From: Aplectana chamaeleonis
Taxonomy: Eukaryota; Nematoda; Chromadorea; Rhabditida; Cosmocercidae
Length of the DNA: 64,000 nucleotides
Assembly: GCA_029168955.1 (NCBI GenBank)
Contig: JAPDOI010000276.1
Coordinates: 874,501-938,500, forward strand
Reading direction: 5' to 3'
Each line of letters starts with the position of its first letter. The stretch's first letter is position 1. The notes under the pieces were generated by a model. It was not told where the DNA came from. It made no database searches and was given only the letters and a program-made list of their open reading frames with translations. This document shows, piece by piece, positions 42,201-57,200 of this stretch. The translations under genes were made by a program, and so were the position numbers.

Positions 42201-45200
42201 ACACTTTCTACGGCGTCCGACGCACTGTTATTTGGGTCCCACACATTTTCTACCGCGTCCGACGCACTGTTATTTGGGTCCCACACATTTTCTACCGCGT
42301 CCGACGCACTGTTATTTGGGTCCCACACATTTTCTACGGCGTCCTGCGCACTCTCATTTGGGTCCCACACACTTTCTACGGCGTCCTGCGCACTCTCATT
42401 TGGGTCCCACACACTTTCTACGGCGTCCTACGCACTGTTATTTGGGTCCCACACATTTTCTACCGCGTCCGACGCACTGTTATTTGGGTCCCACACATTT
42501 TCTACGGCGTCCTGCGCACTCTCATTTGGGTCCCACACACTTTCTACGGCGTCCGACGCACTGTTATTTGGGTCCCACACATTTTCTACCGCGTCCGACG
42601 CACTGTTATTTGGGTCCCACACATTTTATACGGCGTCCGACGCACTGTTATTTGGGTCCCACACATTTTCTACCGCGTCCTGCGCACTCTCATTTGGGCC
42701 CAAAAACTTTCTACGGCGTCCGACGCACTGTTATTTGGGTCCCACACATTTTCTACCGCGTCCGACGCACTGTTATTTGGGTCCCACACATTTTCTACGG
42801 CGTCCTGCGCACTCTCATTTGGGTCCCACACATTTTCTACGGCGTCCTGCGCACTCTCATTTGGGTCCCACACACTTTCTACGGCGTCCGACGCACTGTT
42901 ATTTGGGTCCCACACATTTTCTACGGCGTCCTGAGCACTCTCATTTGGGTCCCACACACTTTCTACGGCGTCCGACGCACTGTTATTTGGGTCCCACACA
43001 TTTTCTACGGCGTCCTGTGCACTCTCATTTGGGTCCCACACACTTTCTACGGCGTCCGACGCACTGTTATTTGGGTTCCTCACATTTTCTACGGCGTCCT
43101 GAGCACTCTCATTTGGGTCCCACACACTTTCTACGGCGTCCGACGTTTTGTTATTTGGGTCCCACACACTTTCCACGGCGTTCGACGCACTGTTATTTGG
43201 GTCCCACACATTTTCTACGGCGTCCTGAGCACTCTCATTTGGGTCCCACACACTTTCTACGGCGTCCGACGCACTGTTATTTGGGTCCCACACATTTTCT
43301 ACGGCGTCCGACGCACTGTCATTTGGGTTCCACTTACTTTCTACGGCGTCCGACGCACTGTTATTTGGGTCCCACACATTTTCTACGGCGTCCTGCGCAC
43401 TCTCATTTGGGCCACACACATTCTGCGGCGTCCGACGCACTGTTATCTGGGTCCCACACATTTTCTACGGCGTCCTGCGCACTCTCATTTGGGTCCCACA
43501 CACTTTCTACGGCGTCCGACGCACTGTTATTTGGGTCCCCCACATTTTCTACCGCGTCCAACGCACTGTTATTTGGGTCCCACACATTTTCTACGGCGTC
43601 CTGCGCACTCTCATTTGGGTCCCACACACTTTCTACGGCGTCCGACGCACTGTTATTTGGGTCCCACACATTTTCTACGGCGTCCAACGCACTGTTATTT
43701 GGGTCCCACACATTTTCTACGGCGTCCGACGCACTGTTATTTGGGTCCCGCACATTTTCTACGGCGTCCTGCGCACTCTCATTTGGGTCACACGCTTTCT
43801 ACGGTGTCCAACGCACTGTTATTTGGGTCCCACACATTTTCTACGGCGTCCGACGCACTGTTATTTGGGTCCCACACATTTTCTACGGCGTCCTGCGCAC
43901 TCTCATTTGGGTCCCACACACTTTCTACGGCGTCCTGCGCACTCTCATTTGGGTCCCACACACTTTCTACGGCGTCCGACGCACTGTTATCTGGGTCCCA
44001 CACATTTTCTACGGCGTCCTGCGCACTCTCATTTGGGTCCCACACACTTTCTACGGCGTCCGACGCACTGTTATTTGGGTCCCACACATTTTATACCGCG
44101 TCCGACGCACTGTTATTTGGGTCCCACACATTTTGTACCGCGTCCTGAGCACTCTCATTTGGGTCCCACACACTTTCTACGGCGTCCGACGCACTCTCAT
44201 TTGTGTTCCACTTACTTTCTACGATGTCCGATGCACTGTTATTTGGGTCCCACACATTTTCTACGGCGTCCGACGCACTGTTATTTAGATCCCACACATT
44301 TTCTACGGCGTCCTACGCACTCTCATTTGGGTCCCACACACTTTCTACGGCGTCCTACGCCCTCTCATTTGGGTCCCACACACTTTCTACGGCGTCCGAC
44401 GCACTGTTTTTTTTTGGGTCTCACACATTTTCTACGGCGTCCGACGCACTGTTATTTGGATCCCACACATTTTCTACGGCGTCCTACGCACTCTCATTTG
44501 GGTCCCACACACTTTCTACGGCGTCCGACGCACTCTCATTTGGGTCCCACACACTTTCTACGGCGTCCGACGCACTCTCATTTGGGTCCCACACAGTTTT
44601 TGCGGCGTCCGACGCACTCTTATTTGGGTCACACACATTTTTTACAGCGTTCTGCACACTCTCATTTGGGCCCACACATTTTCTACGGCGTCCGACGCAC
44701 TGTTATTTGGGTCCCACATATTTTCTACCGCGTCCGACGCACTGTTATTTGGGTCCCACACACTTTCTACGGCGTCCGACGCACTGTTATTTGGGTCACA
44801 CACATTTTCTACGGCGTCCTGCGCACTCTCATTTGGGTCCCACACACTTTCTACGGCGTCCTACGCACTGTTATTTGGGTCCCACACATTTTCTACCGCG
44901 TCCGACGCACTGTTATTTGGGTCCCACACATTTTCTACCGCGTCCGACGCACTGTTATTTGGGTCCCACACATTTTCTACGGCGTCCTGCGCACTCTCAT
45001 TTGGGTCCCACACACTTTCTACGGCGTCCTGCGCACTCTCATTTGGGTCCCACACACTTTCTACGGCGTCCGACGCACTGTTATTTGGGTCCCACACATT
45101 TTCTACGGCGTCCGACGCACTGTTGTTTGAGTGCAACACATTTTCTACGGCGTCCTGCGCACTCTCATTTGGGTCCCACACACTTTCTACGGCGTCCTGC

Positions 45201-48200
45201 GCACTCTCATTTGGGTCCCACACACTTTCTACGGCGTCCGACGCACTGTTATTTGGGTCCCACACACTTTCTACGGCGTCCGACGCACTGTTATTTGGGT
45301 CCCACACATTTTCTACGGCGTCCTGCGCACTCTCATTTGGGCCCCACACACTTTCTACGGCGTTCTGCGCACTCTCATTTGGGCCCACAAACTTTCTACC
45401 GCGTCCGACGCACTGTTATTTGGGTCCCACACATTTTATACGGCGTCCGACGCACTGTTTTTGGGTCCCACACACATTCTACAGCGTTCTGCGCACACTC
45501 ATTTGGGTCCCACACATTTTCTACGGCGTCCTGCGCACTCTCATTTGGGTCCCACACACTTTCTACGGCGTCCGACGCACTGTTATTTGGGTCCCACACA
45601 TTTTATACGGCGTCCGACGCACTGTTATTTGGGTCCCACACACTTTCTACGGCGTCCTGCGCACTCTCATTTGGGCCCCACACATTTTCTACGGCGTCCT
45701 GCGCACTCTCATTTGGGTTCCACACACTTTCTACGGCGTCCGACGCACTGTTATTTGGGTACCATACATTTTCTACCGCGCCCGACGCACTGTTATTTGG
45801 GTCCCACACATTTTCTACCGCGTCCTGCGCACTCTCATTTGGGCCCCACACACTTTCTACGGCGTCCTGCGCACTCTCATTTGGGCCCCACACACTTTCT
45901 ACGGCGTCCGACGCACTGTTATTTGGGTACCACACATTTTCTACCGCGTCCGACGCACTGTTATTTGGGTCCCACACATTTTCTACGGCGTCCTGCGCAC
46001 TCTCATTTGGGTCCCACACACTTTCTACGGCGTCCGACGCACTGTTATTTGGGTCCCACACATTTTCTACCGCGTCCGACGCACTGTTATTTGGGTCCCA
46101 CACATTTTCTACGGCGTCCTGCGCACTCTCATTTGGGTCCCACACACTTTCTACGGCGTCCGACGCACTGTTATTTGGGTCCCACACATTTTCTACCGCG
46201 TCCGACGCACTGTTATTTGGGTCCCACACATTTTCTACGGCGTCCTGCGCACTCTCATTTGGGTCCCACACACTTTCTACGGCGTCCTGCGCACTCTCAT
46301 TTGGGTCCCACACATTTTCTACGGCGTTCGACGCACTGTTATTTGAGTCCCACACATTTTCTACCGCGTCCGACGCACTCTCATTTGGGCCCCCCACACT
46401 TCCTACGGCGTCCTACGCACTGTTATTTGGGTCCCACACATTTTCTACCGCGTCCTGCGCACTCTCATTTGGGCCCACACACTTTCTACGGCGTCCGACG
46501 CACTGTTATTTGGGTCCAACACATTTTCTACGGCGTCCTGCGCACTCTCATTTGGGTCCCACACACTTTCTACGGCGTCCGACGCACTGTTATTTGGGTC
46601 CCACACATTTTCTACGGCGTCCTGCGCACTCTCATTTGGGCCCCACACACTTTCTACGGCGTCCTGCGCACTCTCATTTGGGCCCACACACTTTCTACGG
46701 CGTCCGACGCACTGTTATTTGGGTCCCACACATTTTCTACGGCGTCCGACGCACTGTTATTTGGGTCCCACACATTTTATACCGCGTTCTGCACACTCTC
46801 ATTTGGGCCCACACACTTTCTACGGCGTCCGACGCACTGTTATTTGGGTCCCACACATTTTCTACGGCGTCCGACGCACTGTTATTTGGGTCCCACACAT
46901 TTTCTACCGCGTCCGACGCACTGTTATTTGGGTCCCACACATTTTCTACGGCGTCCGACGCACTGTTATTTGGGTCCCACACATTTTCTACCGCGTCCGA
47001 CGCACTGTTATTTGGGTCCCACACACTTTCTACGGCGTCCGACGCACTGTTATTTGGGTCACACACATTTTCTACGGCGTCCTGCGCACTCTCATTTGGG
47101 TCCCACACACTTTCTACGGCGTCCTACGCACTGTTATTTGGGTCCCACACATTTTCTACCGCGTCCGACGCACTGTTATTTGGGTCCCACACATTTTCTA
47201 CGGCGTCCTGCGCACTCTCATTTGGGCCCCACACACTTTCTACGGCGTACGACGCACTGTTATTTAAGTCCCACACACTTTCTACGGCGTTCGACGCACT
47301 GTTATCTGGGTCCCGCACATTTTCTACGGCGTCCTGCGCACTCTCATTTGGGCGCCAAACACATTCTACAGCGTTCTGCGCACACTCATTTGGGTCCCAC
47401 ACATTTTATACGGCGTCCGACGCACTGTTATTTGGGTCCCACACATTTTCTACCGCGTCCGACGCACTGTTATTTGGGTCCCACACATTTTCTACGGCGT
47501 CCTGCGCACTCTCATTTGGGTCCCACACACTTTCTACGGCGTCCGACGCACTGTTATTTGGGTCCCACACATTTTCTACCGCGTCCGACGCACTGTTATT
47601 TGGGTCCCACACATTTTCTACGGCGTCCTGCGCACTCTCATTTGGGCCACACACTTTCTACGGCGTCCGATGCACTGTTATTTGGGTCCCACACATTTTA
47701 TACGGCGTCCGACGCACTGTTATTTGGGTCCCACACACTTTCTACGGCGTCCTGCGCACTCTCATTTGGGCCCAACACACTTTCTAAGGCGTCCTGCGCA
47801 CTCTCATTTGGGCCACACACACTTTCTACGGCGTCCGACGCACTGTTATTTGGGTCCCACACACTTTCTACGGCGTCCTGCGCACACTCATTTGGGTCCC
47901 ACACATTTTCTACGGCGTCCTGCGCACTCTCATTTGGGTCCCACACACTTTCTACGGCGTCCGACGCACTGTTATTTGGGTCCCACACACTTTCTACGGC
48001 GTCCGACGCACTGTTATTTGGGTCCCACACATTTTCTACGGCGTCCTGCGCACTCTCATTTGGGTCCCACACACTTTCTACGGCGTCCTGCGCACTCTCA
48101 TTTGGGTCCCACACACTTTCTACGGCGTCCGACGCACTGTTATTTGGGTCCCACACATTTTCTACCGCGTCCGACGCACTGTTATTTGGGTCCCACACAT

Positions 48201-51200
48201 TTTCTACGGCGTCCTGCGCACTCTCATTTGGGTCCCACACACTTTCTACGGCGTCCTGCGCACTCTCATTTGGGTCCCACACACTTTCTACGGCGTCCGA
48301 CGCACTGTTATTTGGGTCCCACACATTTTCTACGGCGTCCGACGCACTGTTATTTGGGTCCCACACATTTTCTACGGCGTCCGACGCACTGTTATTTGGG
48401 TCCCACACATTTTCTACGGCGTCCTGCGCACTCTCATTTGGGCCCACACACTTTCTACGGCGTCCGACGCACTGTTATTTGGGTCCCACACATTTTCTAC
48501 GGCGTCCTGCGCACTCTCATTTGGGTCCCACACACTTTCTACGGCGTCCGACGCACTGTTATTTGGGTCCCACACATTTTCTACGGCGTCCGACGCACTG
48601 TTATTTGGGTCCCACACATTTTCTACGGCGTCCGACGCACTGTTATTTGGGTCCCACACATTTTCTACGGCGTCCTACGCACTCTCATTTGGGTTCCACA
48701 CACTTTCTACGGCGTCCGACGCGCTGTTATTTGGGTCCCACACATTTTCTAAGGCGTCCGACGCACTGTTGTTTGGGTCCCACACATTTTCTACCGCGTC
48801 CTGAGCACTCTCATTTGGGTCCCACACACTTTCTACGGCGTCCGACGCACTGTTATTTGGGCCCCACACGTTTTCTACGGCGTCCTGCGCACTGTTATTT
48901 GGGTCCCACACATTTTCTACCGCGTCGTGAGCACTCTCATTTGGGTCCCACACACTTTCTACGGCGTCCGGCGCACTCCCACTTGAGTCCCGCACACTTT
49001 ATACGGCTTCCGGCGCACTGTTATTTGGGTCCCGCACACTTTCTACGGCGTCCTGCGCACTATTATTTGGGTCCCACACATTTTCTACGGCGTCCTGCGC
49101 ACTCTCATTTGGGTCCCACACACTTTCTACGGCGTCCGACGCACTGTTATTTGGGTCCCACACATTTTATACGGCGTCCGACGCACTGTTATTTGGGTCC
49201 CACACACTTTCTACAGCGTTCTGCGCACTCTCATTTGGGCCCACACACTTTCTACGGCGTCCGACGCACTGTTATTTGGGTCCCACACATTTTCTACCGC
49301 GTCCGACGCACTGTTATTTGGGTCCCACACATTTTATACGGCGTACGACGCACTCTCATTTGGGCCCACACACTTTCTACGGCGTCCGACGCACTGTTAT
49401 TTGAGTCCCACACATTTTATACGGCGTACGACGCACTGTTATTTGGGTCCCACACACTTTCTACGGCGTCCGACGCACTGTTATTTGGGCCCCACACACT
49501 TTCTACAGCGTTCTGCGCACTCTCATTTGGGCCCACACACTTTCTACCGCGTCCGACGCACTGTTATTTGAGTCCCACACACTTTCTACGGCGTCCGACG
49601 CACTGTTATTTGGGTCCCACACATTTTCTACGACGTTCTGCGCACTCTCATTTGGGTCCCACACACTTTCTACGGCGTCCTGAGCACTCTCATTTGGGTT
49701 CCACACACTTTCTACGGCGTCCGACGCACTGTTATTTGGGTCCCACACATTTTCTACGGGGTCCTGCACACTCTCAGTTGGGTCCCACACTTTCTACGGC
49801 GTCCGACGCACTGTTATTTGGGTCTCACACATTTTCTACCGCGTCCGGCGCACTGTTATTTGGGCCCCACACATTTTCTACGGCGTCCTGCGCACTCTCA
49901 TTTGGGTCCCACACATTTTCTACGGCGTCCTGCGCACTCTCATTTGGGTCCCACACACTTTCTACGGCGTCCTACGCACTGTTATTTGGGTCCCACACAT
50001 TTTCTACCGCGTCCGACGCACTGTTATTTGGGTCCCACACATTTTCTACGGCGTCCTGCGCACTCTCATTTGGGTCCCACACACTTTCTACGGCGTCCGA
50101 CGCACTGTTATTTGGGACCCACACATTTTCTACCGCGTCCGACGCACTGTTGTTTGAGTCCAACACATTTTCTACGGCGTCCTGCGCACTCTCATTTGGG
50201 CCCCACACACTTTCTACGGCGTCCGACGCACTGTTATTTGGGTCCCGCACATTTTCTACGGCGTCCTGCGCACTCTCATTTGGGTCCCACACATTTTCTA
50301 CGGCGTCCGACGCACTGTTATTTGGGTCCCACACATTTTCTACGGCGTCCTGCGCACTCTCATTTGGGTCCCACACACTTTCTACGGCGTCCGACGCACT
50401 GTTATTTGGGTCCCACACATTTTCTACGGCGTACTGCGCACTCTGAGTCCAACACACTTTCTACGGCGTCCGACGCACTGTCATTTGGGTCCCACACATT
50501 TTCTACGGCGTCCTGCGCACTCTCATTTGGGTGCCACACACTTTCCACGGCGTCCGACGCACTGTTATTTGGGTCCCACACACTTTCTATGGCGTCCGAC
50601 GCACCCTCATTTGGGTTCCACACATTTTCTACGGCGTCCTGCGCACTCTCATTTGGGTCCCACACACTTTCTACGGCGTCCTACGCACTGTTATTTGGGT
50701 CCCACACATTTTCTACCGCGTCCGACGCACTGTTATTTGGGTCCCACACATTTTCTACGGCGTCCTGCGCACTCTCATTTGGGTCCCACACACTTTCTAC
50801 GGCGTCCGACGCACTGTTATTTGGGTCCCACACACTTTCTACGGCGTCCTGCGCACACTCATTTGGGTCCCACACATTTTCTACGGCGTCCTGCGCACTC
50901 TCATTTGGGTCCCACACACTTTTTACGGCGTCCTGCGCACACTCATTTGGGTTCCACACATTTTCTACGGCGTCCTGCGCACTCTCATTTGGGTCCCACA
51001 CACTTTCTACGGCGTCCGACGCACTGTTATTTGGGTCCCACACATTTTCTACCGCGTCCGACGCACTGTTATTTGGGTCCCACACATTTTCTACGGCGTC
51101 CTGCGCACTCTCATTTGGGTCCCACACACTTTCTACGGCGTCCGACGCACTGTTATTTGGGTCCCACACATTTTCTACGGCGTCCTGCGCACTCTCATTT

Positions 51201-54200
51201 GGGTCCCACACATTTTCTACCGCGTCCGACGCACTGTTATTTGGGTCCCACACATTTTCTACGGCGTCCTGCGCACTCTCATTTGGGTCCCACACACTTT
51301 CTACGGCGTCCGACGCACTGTTATTTGGGTCCCACACATTTTCTACCGCGTCCGACGCACTGTTATTTGGGTCCCACACATTTTCTACCGCGTCCGACGC
51401 ACTGTTATTTGGGCCCCACACACTTTCTACGGCGTCCTGCGCACTCTCATTTGGGCCCACACACTTTCTACGGCGTCCGACGCACTGTTATTTGGGTCCC
51501 ACACATTTTCTACGGCGTCCTGCGCACTCTCATTTGGGTCCCACACACTTTCTACGGCGTCCGACGCACTGTTATTTGGGTCCCACACATTTTCTACGGC
51601 GTCCTGCGCACTCTCATTTGGGTCCCACACACTTTCTACGGCGTCCGACGCACTGTTATTTGGGTCCCACACATTTTCTACGGCCACTCTCATTTGGGTC
51701 CCACACACTTTCTACGGCGTCCGACGCACTGTTATTTGGGTCCCACACATTTTCTACGGCGTCCAACGCACTGTTATTTGGGTCCCGCACTATTTTTACG
51801 GCGTCCTGCGCACTCTCATTTGGGCCCACACACTTTCTACGGCGTTTGACGCACTGTTATTTGTGTCCCACACACTTTCTACGGCGTCCGACGCACTGTT
51901 ATTTGGGTCCCACACATTTTCTACGGCGTCCGACGCACTGTTATTTGGGTCCCACACATTTTCTACGGCGTCCTGCGCACTCTCATTTGGGTCCCACACA
52001 CTTTCTACGGCGTCCTGCGCACTCTCATTTGGGTCCCACACACTTTCTACGGCGTCCGACGCACTGTTATTTGGGTCCCACACATTTTCTACCGCGTCCG
52101 ACGCACTGTTATTTGGGTCCCACACATTTTCTACGGCGTCCTGCGCACTCTCATTTGGGTCCCACACACTTTCTACGGCGTCTTGAGCACTCTCTCTTGG
52201 GTCCCACACACTTTCTACGGCGTCCGACGCACTGTTATTTGGGTCTCACACATTTTTTACGGCGTCCGACGCACTGTTATTTGGGTCTCACACATTTTTT
52301 ACGGCGTCCGGCGCACTGTTATTTGGGTCCCACACACTTTCTACGGCGTCCTGCGCACTCTCATTTGGGTCCCACACACTTTCTACGGCGTCCGACGCAC
52401 TGTTATTTGGGTCCCACACATTTTCTACGGCGTCCGACGCACTGTTATTTGGGTCCCACACATTTTCTACGGCGTCCGACGCACTGTTATTTGGGTCCCA
52501 CACACTTTCTACGGCGTCCTGCGCACTCTCATTTGGGTCCCACACACTTTCTACGGCGTCCGACGCACTGTTTTATTTGGGTCCCACACATTTTCTACGG
52601 CGTCCAACGCACTGTTATTTGGGTCCCACACATTTTCTACGGCGTCCTGCGCACTCTCATTTGGGTCCCGCACACTTTCTATGGCGTCCGACGCACTGTT
52701 ATTTGGGTCCCACACATTTTCTACGGCGTTCGACGCACTGTTATTTGGGTCCCACACACTTTCCACGGCGTCCGGCGCACTCTCATTTGGGTCCCACACT
52801 TTCTACGGCGTCCTGCGCACTCTCATTTGGGTCCCACACACTTTCTACGGCGTCCTACGCACTCTCATTCGGGTCCCACACACTTTCTACGGCGTCCGAC
52901 GCACTGTTATTTGGGTCCCACATATTTTCTACGGCGTCCTACGCACTGTTGTTTGAGTCCAACACATTTTATACGGCGTCCTGCGCACTCTCATTTGGGT
53001 CCCACATACTTTCTACGGCGTTCTGCGCACACTGATTTGGGTCCCACACATTTTCTACGGCGTTCGACGCACTGTTATTTGGGTCCCACACACTTTCCAC
53101 GGCGTTCGACGCACTGTTATTTGGGTCCCACACAGTTTCTACATCGTCCTGAGCACTTTCATTTGGGTCCCACACACTTTCTACGGCGTTCTGCGCACTC
53201 TCATTTGGGTCCCGCACACTTTCTACGGCGTCCGACGCACTATTATTTAGGTCCCACACATTTTCTACGGCGTCCGACGCACTGTTATTTAGGTCCCACA
53301 CATTTTCTACAGCGTCCTGCGCACTGTTATTTGGGTCCCACACACTTTCTACGGCGTCCTGCGCACTCTCATTTGGGCCCACAAACTTTCTACGGCGTCC
53401 GACGCACTGGTTTTGGGTCCCACACATTTTATACGGCGTCCGACGCACTGTTTTTGGGTCCCACACATTTTCTACGGCGTGCTAAGCACTCTCATTTGGG
53501 TCCCACACACTTTCTACGGCGTCCTGCGCACTCTCATTTGGGCCCACACACTTTCTACGGCGTCCGACGCACTGTTATTTGGGTCCCACACATTTTCTAC
53601 GGCGTCCTGCGCACTCTCATTTGGGCCCACACACTTTCTACGGCGTCCGACGCACTGTTATTTGGGTCCCACACATTTTCTACGGCGTCCGACGCACTGT
53701 TATTTGGGTCCCACACACTTTCTACGGCGTCCTGCGCACTCTCATTTGGGTCCCACACACTTTCTACGGCGTCCTACGCACTCTCATTTGGGTCCCATAC
53801 ACTTTCTACGGCGTCCGACGCACTGTTATTTGGGTCCCACACATTTTCTACGGCGTCCGACGCACTGTTATTTGGGTCCCACACATTTTCTACGGCGTCC
53901 TGCGCACTCTCATTTGGGTCCCACACACTTTCTACGGCGTCCGACGCACTCTCATTTGGGTCCCACACACTTTCTACGGCGTCCGACGCACTGTTATTTG
54001 GGTCCCACACATTTTCTACCGCGTCCGACGCACTGTTATTTGGGTCCCACACATTTTCTACGGCGTCCTGCGCACTCTCATTTGGGCCCCACACACTTTC
54101 TACGGCGTCCTGCGCACTCTCATTTGGGCCACACATTTTATACGGCGTCCGACGCACTGTTATTTGGGTCCCACACCCTTTCTACGGCGTCCGACGCACT

Positions 54201-57200
54201 GTTATTTGGGTCCCACACATTTTCTACGGCGTCCTGCGCACTCTCATTTGGGCCCACACACTTTCTACGGCGTCCTGCGCACTCTCATTTGGGCCCACAC
54301 ACTTTCTACGGCGTCCTGCGCACTCTCATTTGGGCCCCACACACTTTCTACGGCGTCCGACGCACTGTTATTTGGGTCCCACACACTTTCTACGGCGTCC
54401 TGCGCACACTCATTTGGGTTCCACACATTTTCTACGGCGTCCTGCGCACTCTCATTTGGGTCCCACACACTTTCTACGGCGTCCTACGCACTGTTATTTG
54501 GGTCCCACACATTTTCTACCGCGTCCGACGCACTGTTATTTGGGTCCCACACATTTTCTACGGCGTCCTGCGCACACTCATTTGGGTCCCACACATTTTC
54601 TACGGCGTCCTGCACACTCTCGTTTGGGTTCCACACACTTTCTACCGCGTCCGACGCACTGTTATTTGGGTCCCACACATTTTCTACGGCATCCTGCGCA
54701 CTCTCATTTGGGTCCCACACACTTTCTACGGCGTCCGACGCACTGTTATTTGGGTCCCACACATTTTCTACCGCGTCCGACGCACTGTTATTTGGGTCCC
54801 ACACATTTTCTACGGCGTCCTGCGCACTCTCATTTGGGCCCACACACTTTCTACGGCGTCCTGCGCACTCTCATTTGGGCCCACACACTTTCTACGGCGT
54901 CCGACGCACTGTTTTATTTGGTTCCCACACATTTTCTACGGCGTCCGACGCACTGTTATTTGGGTCCCACACATTTTCTACCGCGTCCAGAGCACTCTCA
55001 TTTGGGTTCCACACACTTTCTACGGCGTCCTGAGCACTCTCATTTGGGTTCCACACACTTTCTACGGCGTCCGACGCACTGTTATTTGGGTCCCACACAT
55101 TTTCTACGACGTTCTGCGCACTCTCATTTGGGTCCCACACACTTTCTACAGCGTCCTGAGCACTCTCATTTGGGCCCACACATTTTCTACGGCGTCCTGC
55201 GCACTCTCATTTGGGCCCACACACTTTCTACAGCGTCCTGCGCACTCTCATTTGGGCCCCACCCACCTTCTACGGCGTCCGACGCACTCTCATTTGGGTC
55301 CCACACACTTTCTACGGCGTCCGACGCACTGTTATTTGGGTCCCACACATTTTCTACGGCGTTTGACGCACTGTTATTTGGGTCCCACACATTTTCTACG
55401 GCGTCCTGCGCACTCTCATTTGGGTCCCACACACTTTCTACGGCGTCCGACGCACTGTTATTTGGGTCCCACACATTTTCTACCGCGTCCGACGCACTGT
55501 TATTTGGGTCCCACACATTTTCTACCGCGTCCTGCGCACTCTCATTTGGGCCCCACACACTTTCTACGGCGTCCTGCGCACTCTCATTTGGGTCCCACAC
55601 ATTTTATACGGCGTACGACGCACTGTTATTTGGGTCCCACACACTTTCTACGGCGTCCGACGCACTGTTATTTGGGTCCCGCACATTTTCTGCGGCGTCC
55701 TGCGCACTCTCATTTGGGTCCCACACATTTTCTACGGCGTCCTGCGCACTCTCATTTGGGTCCCACACACTTTCTACGGCGTCCGACGCACTGTTATTTG
55801 GGTACCACACATTTTCTACCGCGTCCGACGCACTGTTATTTGGGTCCCACACATTTTCTACGGCGTCCTGCGCACTCTCATTTGGGTCCCACACACTTTC
55901 TACGGCGTCCGACGCACTGTTATTTGGGTCCCACACATTTTCTACGGCGTCCTGCGCACTCTCATTTGGGCCCACACACTTTCTACGGCGTCCGACGCAC
56001 TGTTATTTGGGTCCCACACATTTTCTACCGCGTCCGACGCACTGTTATTTGGGTCCCACACATTTTCTACGGCGTCCTGCGCACTCTCATTTGGGTCCCA
56101 CACACTTTCTACGGCGTCCTGCGCACTCTCATTTGGGTCCCACACATTTTCTACCGCGTCCGACGCACTGTTATTTGGGTCCCACACATTTTCTACCGCG
56201 TCCGACGCACTGTTATTTGGGTCCCACACATTTTCTACGGCGTCCTGCGCACTCTCATTTGGGTCCCACACACTTTCTACGGCGTCCGACGCACTGTTAT
56301 TTGGGTCCCACACATTTTCTACCGCGTCCGACGCACTGTTATTTGGGTCCCACACATTTTCTACGGCGTCCTGCGCACTCTCATTTGGGTCCCACACACT
56401 TTCTACGGCGTCTTGAGCACTCTCTCTTGGGTCCCACACACTTTCTACGGCGTCCGACGCACTGTTATTTGGGTCTCACACATTTTTTACGGCGTCCGGC
56501 GCACTGTTATTTGGGTCCCACACACTTTCTACGGCGTCCGACGCACTGTTATTTGGGTACCACACATTTTCTACCGCGTCCGACGCACTGTTATTTGGGT
56601 CCCACACATTTTCTACGGCGTCCTGCGCACTCTCATTTGGGCCCCACACACTTTCTACGGCGTCCTGCGCACTCTCATTTGGGTCCCACACACTTTCTAC
56701 GGCGTCCGACGCACTGTTATTTGGGTCCCACACATTTTCTACTTCGTCCTGCGCACTGTTATCTGGGTCCCTCACATTTTCTACGTCGTTCTTAGCACTC
56801 TCATTTGGGTCCCACACACTTTTTACGGCGTCCGGCGCACTGTTATTTGGGTCCCACACACTTTCTACGACGTGCGGCGCACTGTTATTTGGGTCCCACA
56901 CACTTTCTACGGCGTTCTGGTCCCTCACATTTTCTACGGCGTTCTGCGCACTCTCATTTGGGTCCCACACACTTTCTACGGCGTCCTGCGCACTCTCATT
57001 TGGGTCCCACACTTTCTACGGCGTCCGACGCACTGTTATTTGGGTCCCACACACTTTCTACGGCGTCCCGCGCACTCTCATTTGGGTCCCACACATTTTA
57101 GACGACGTCTGGTGGACTCCCACTTGGGTCCCACACAATTTCTATGGTGTCCGACGGACTGTTATTTGGGTACCACACATTTTCTACGGCGTCCGACGCA

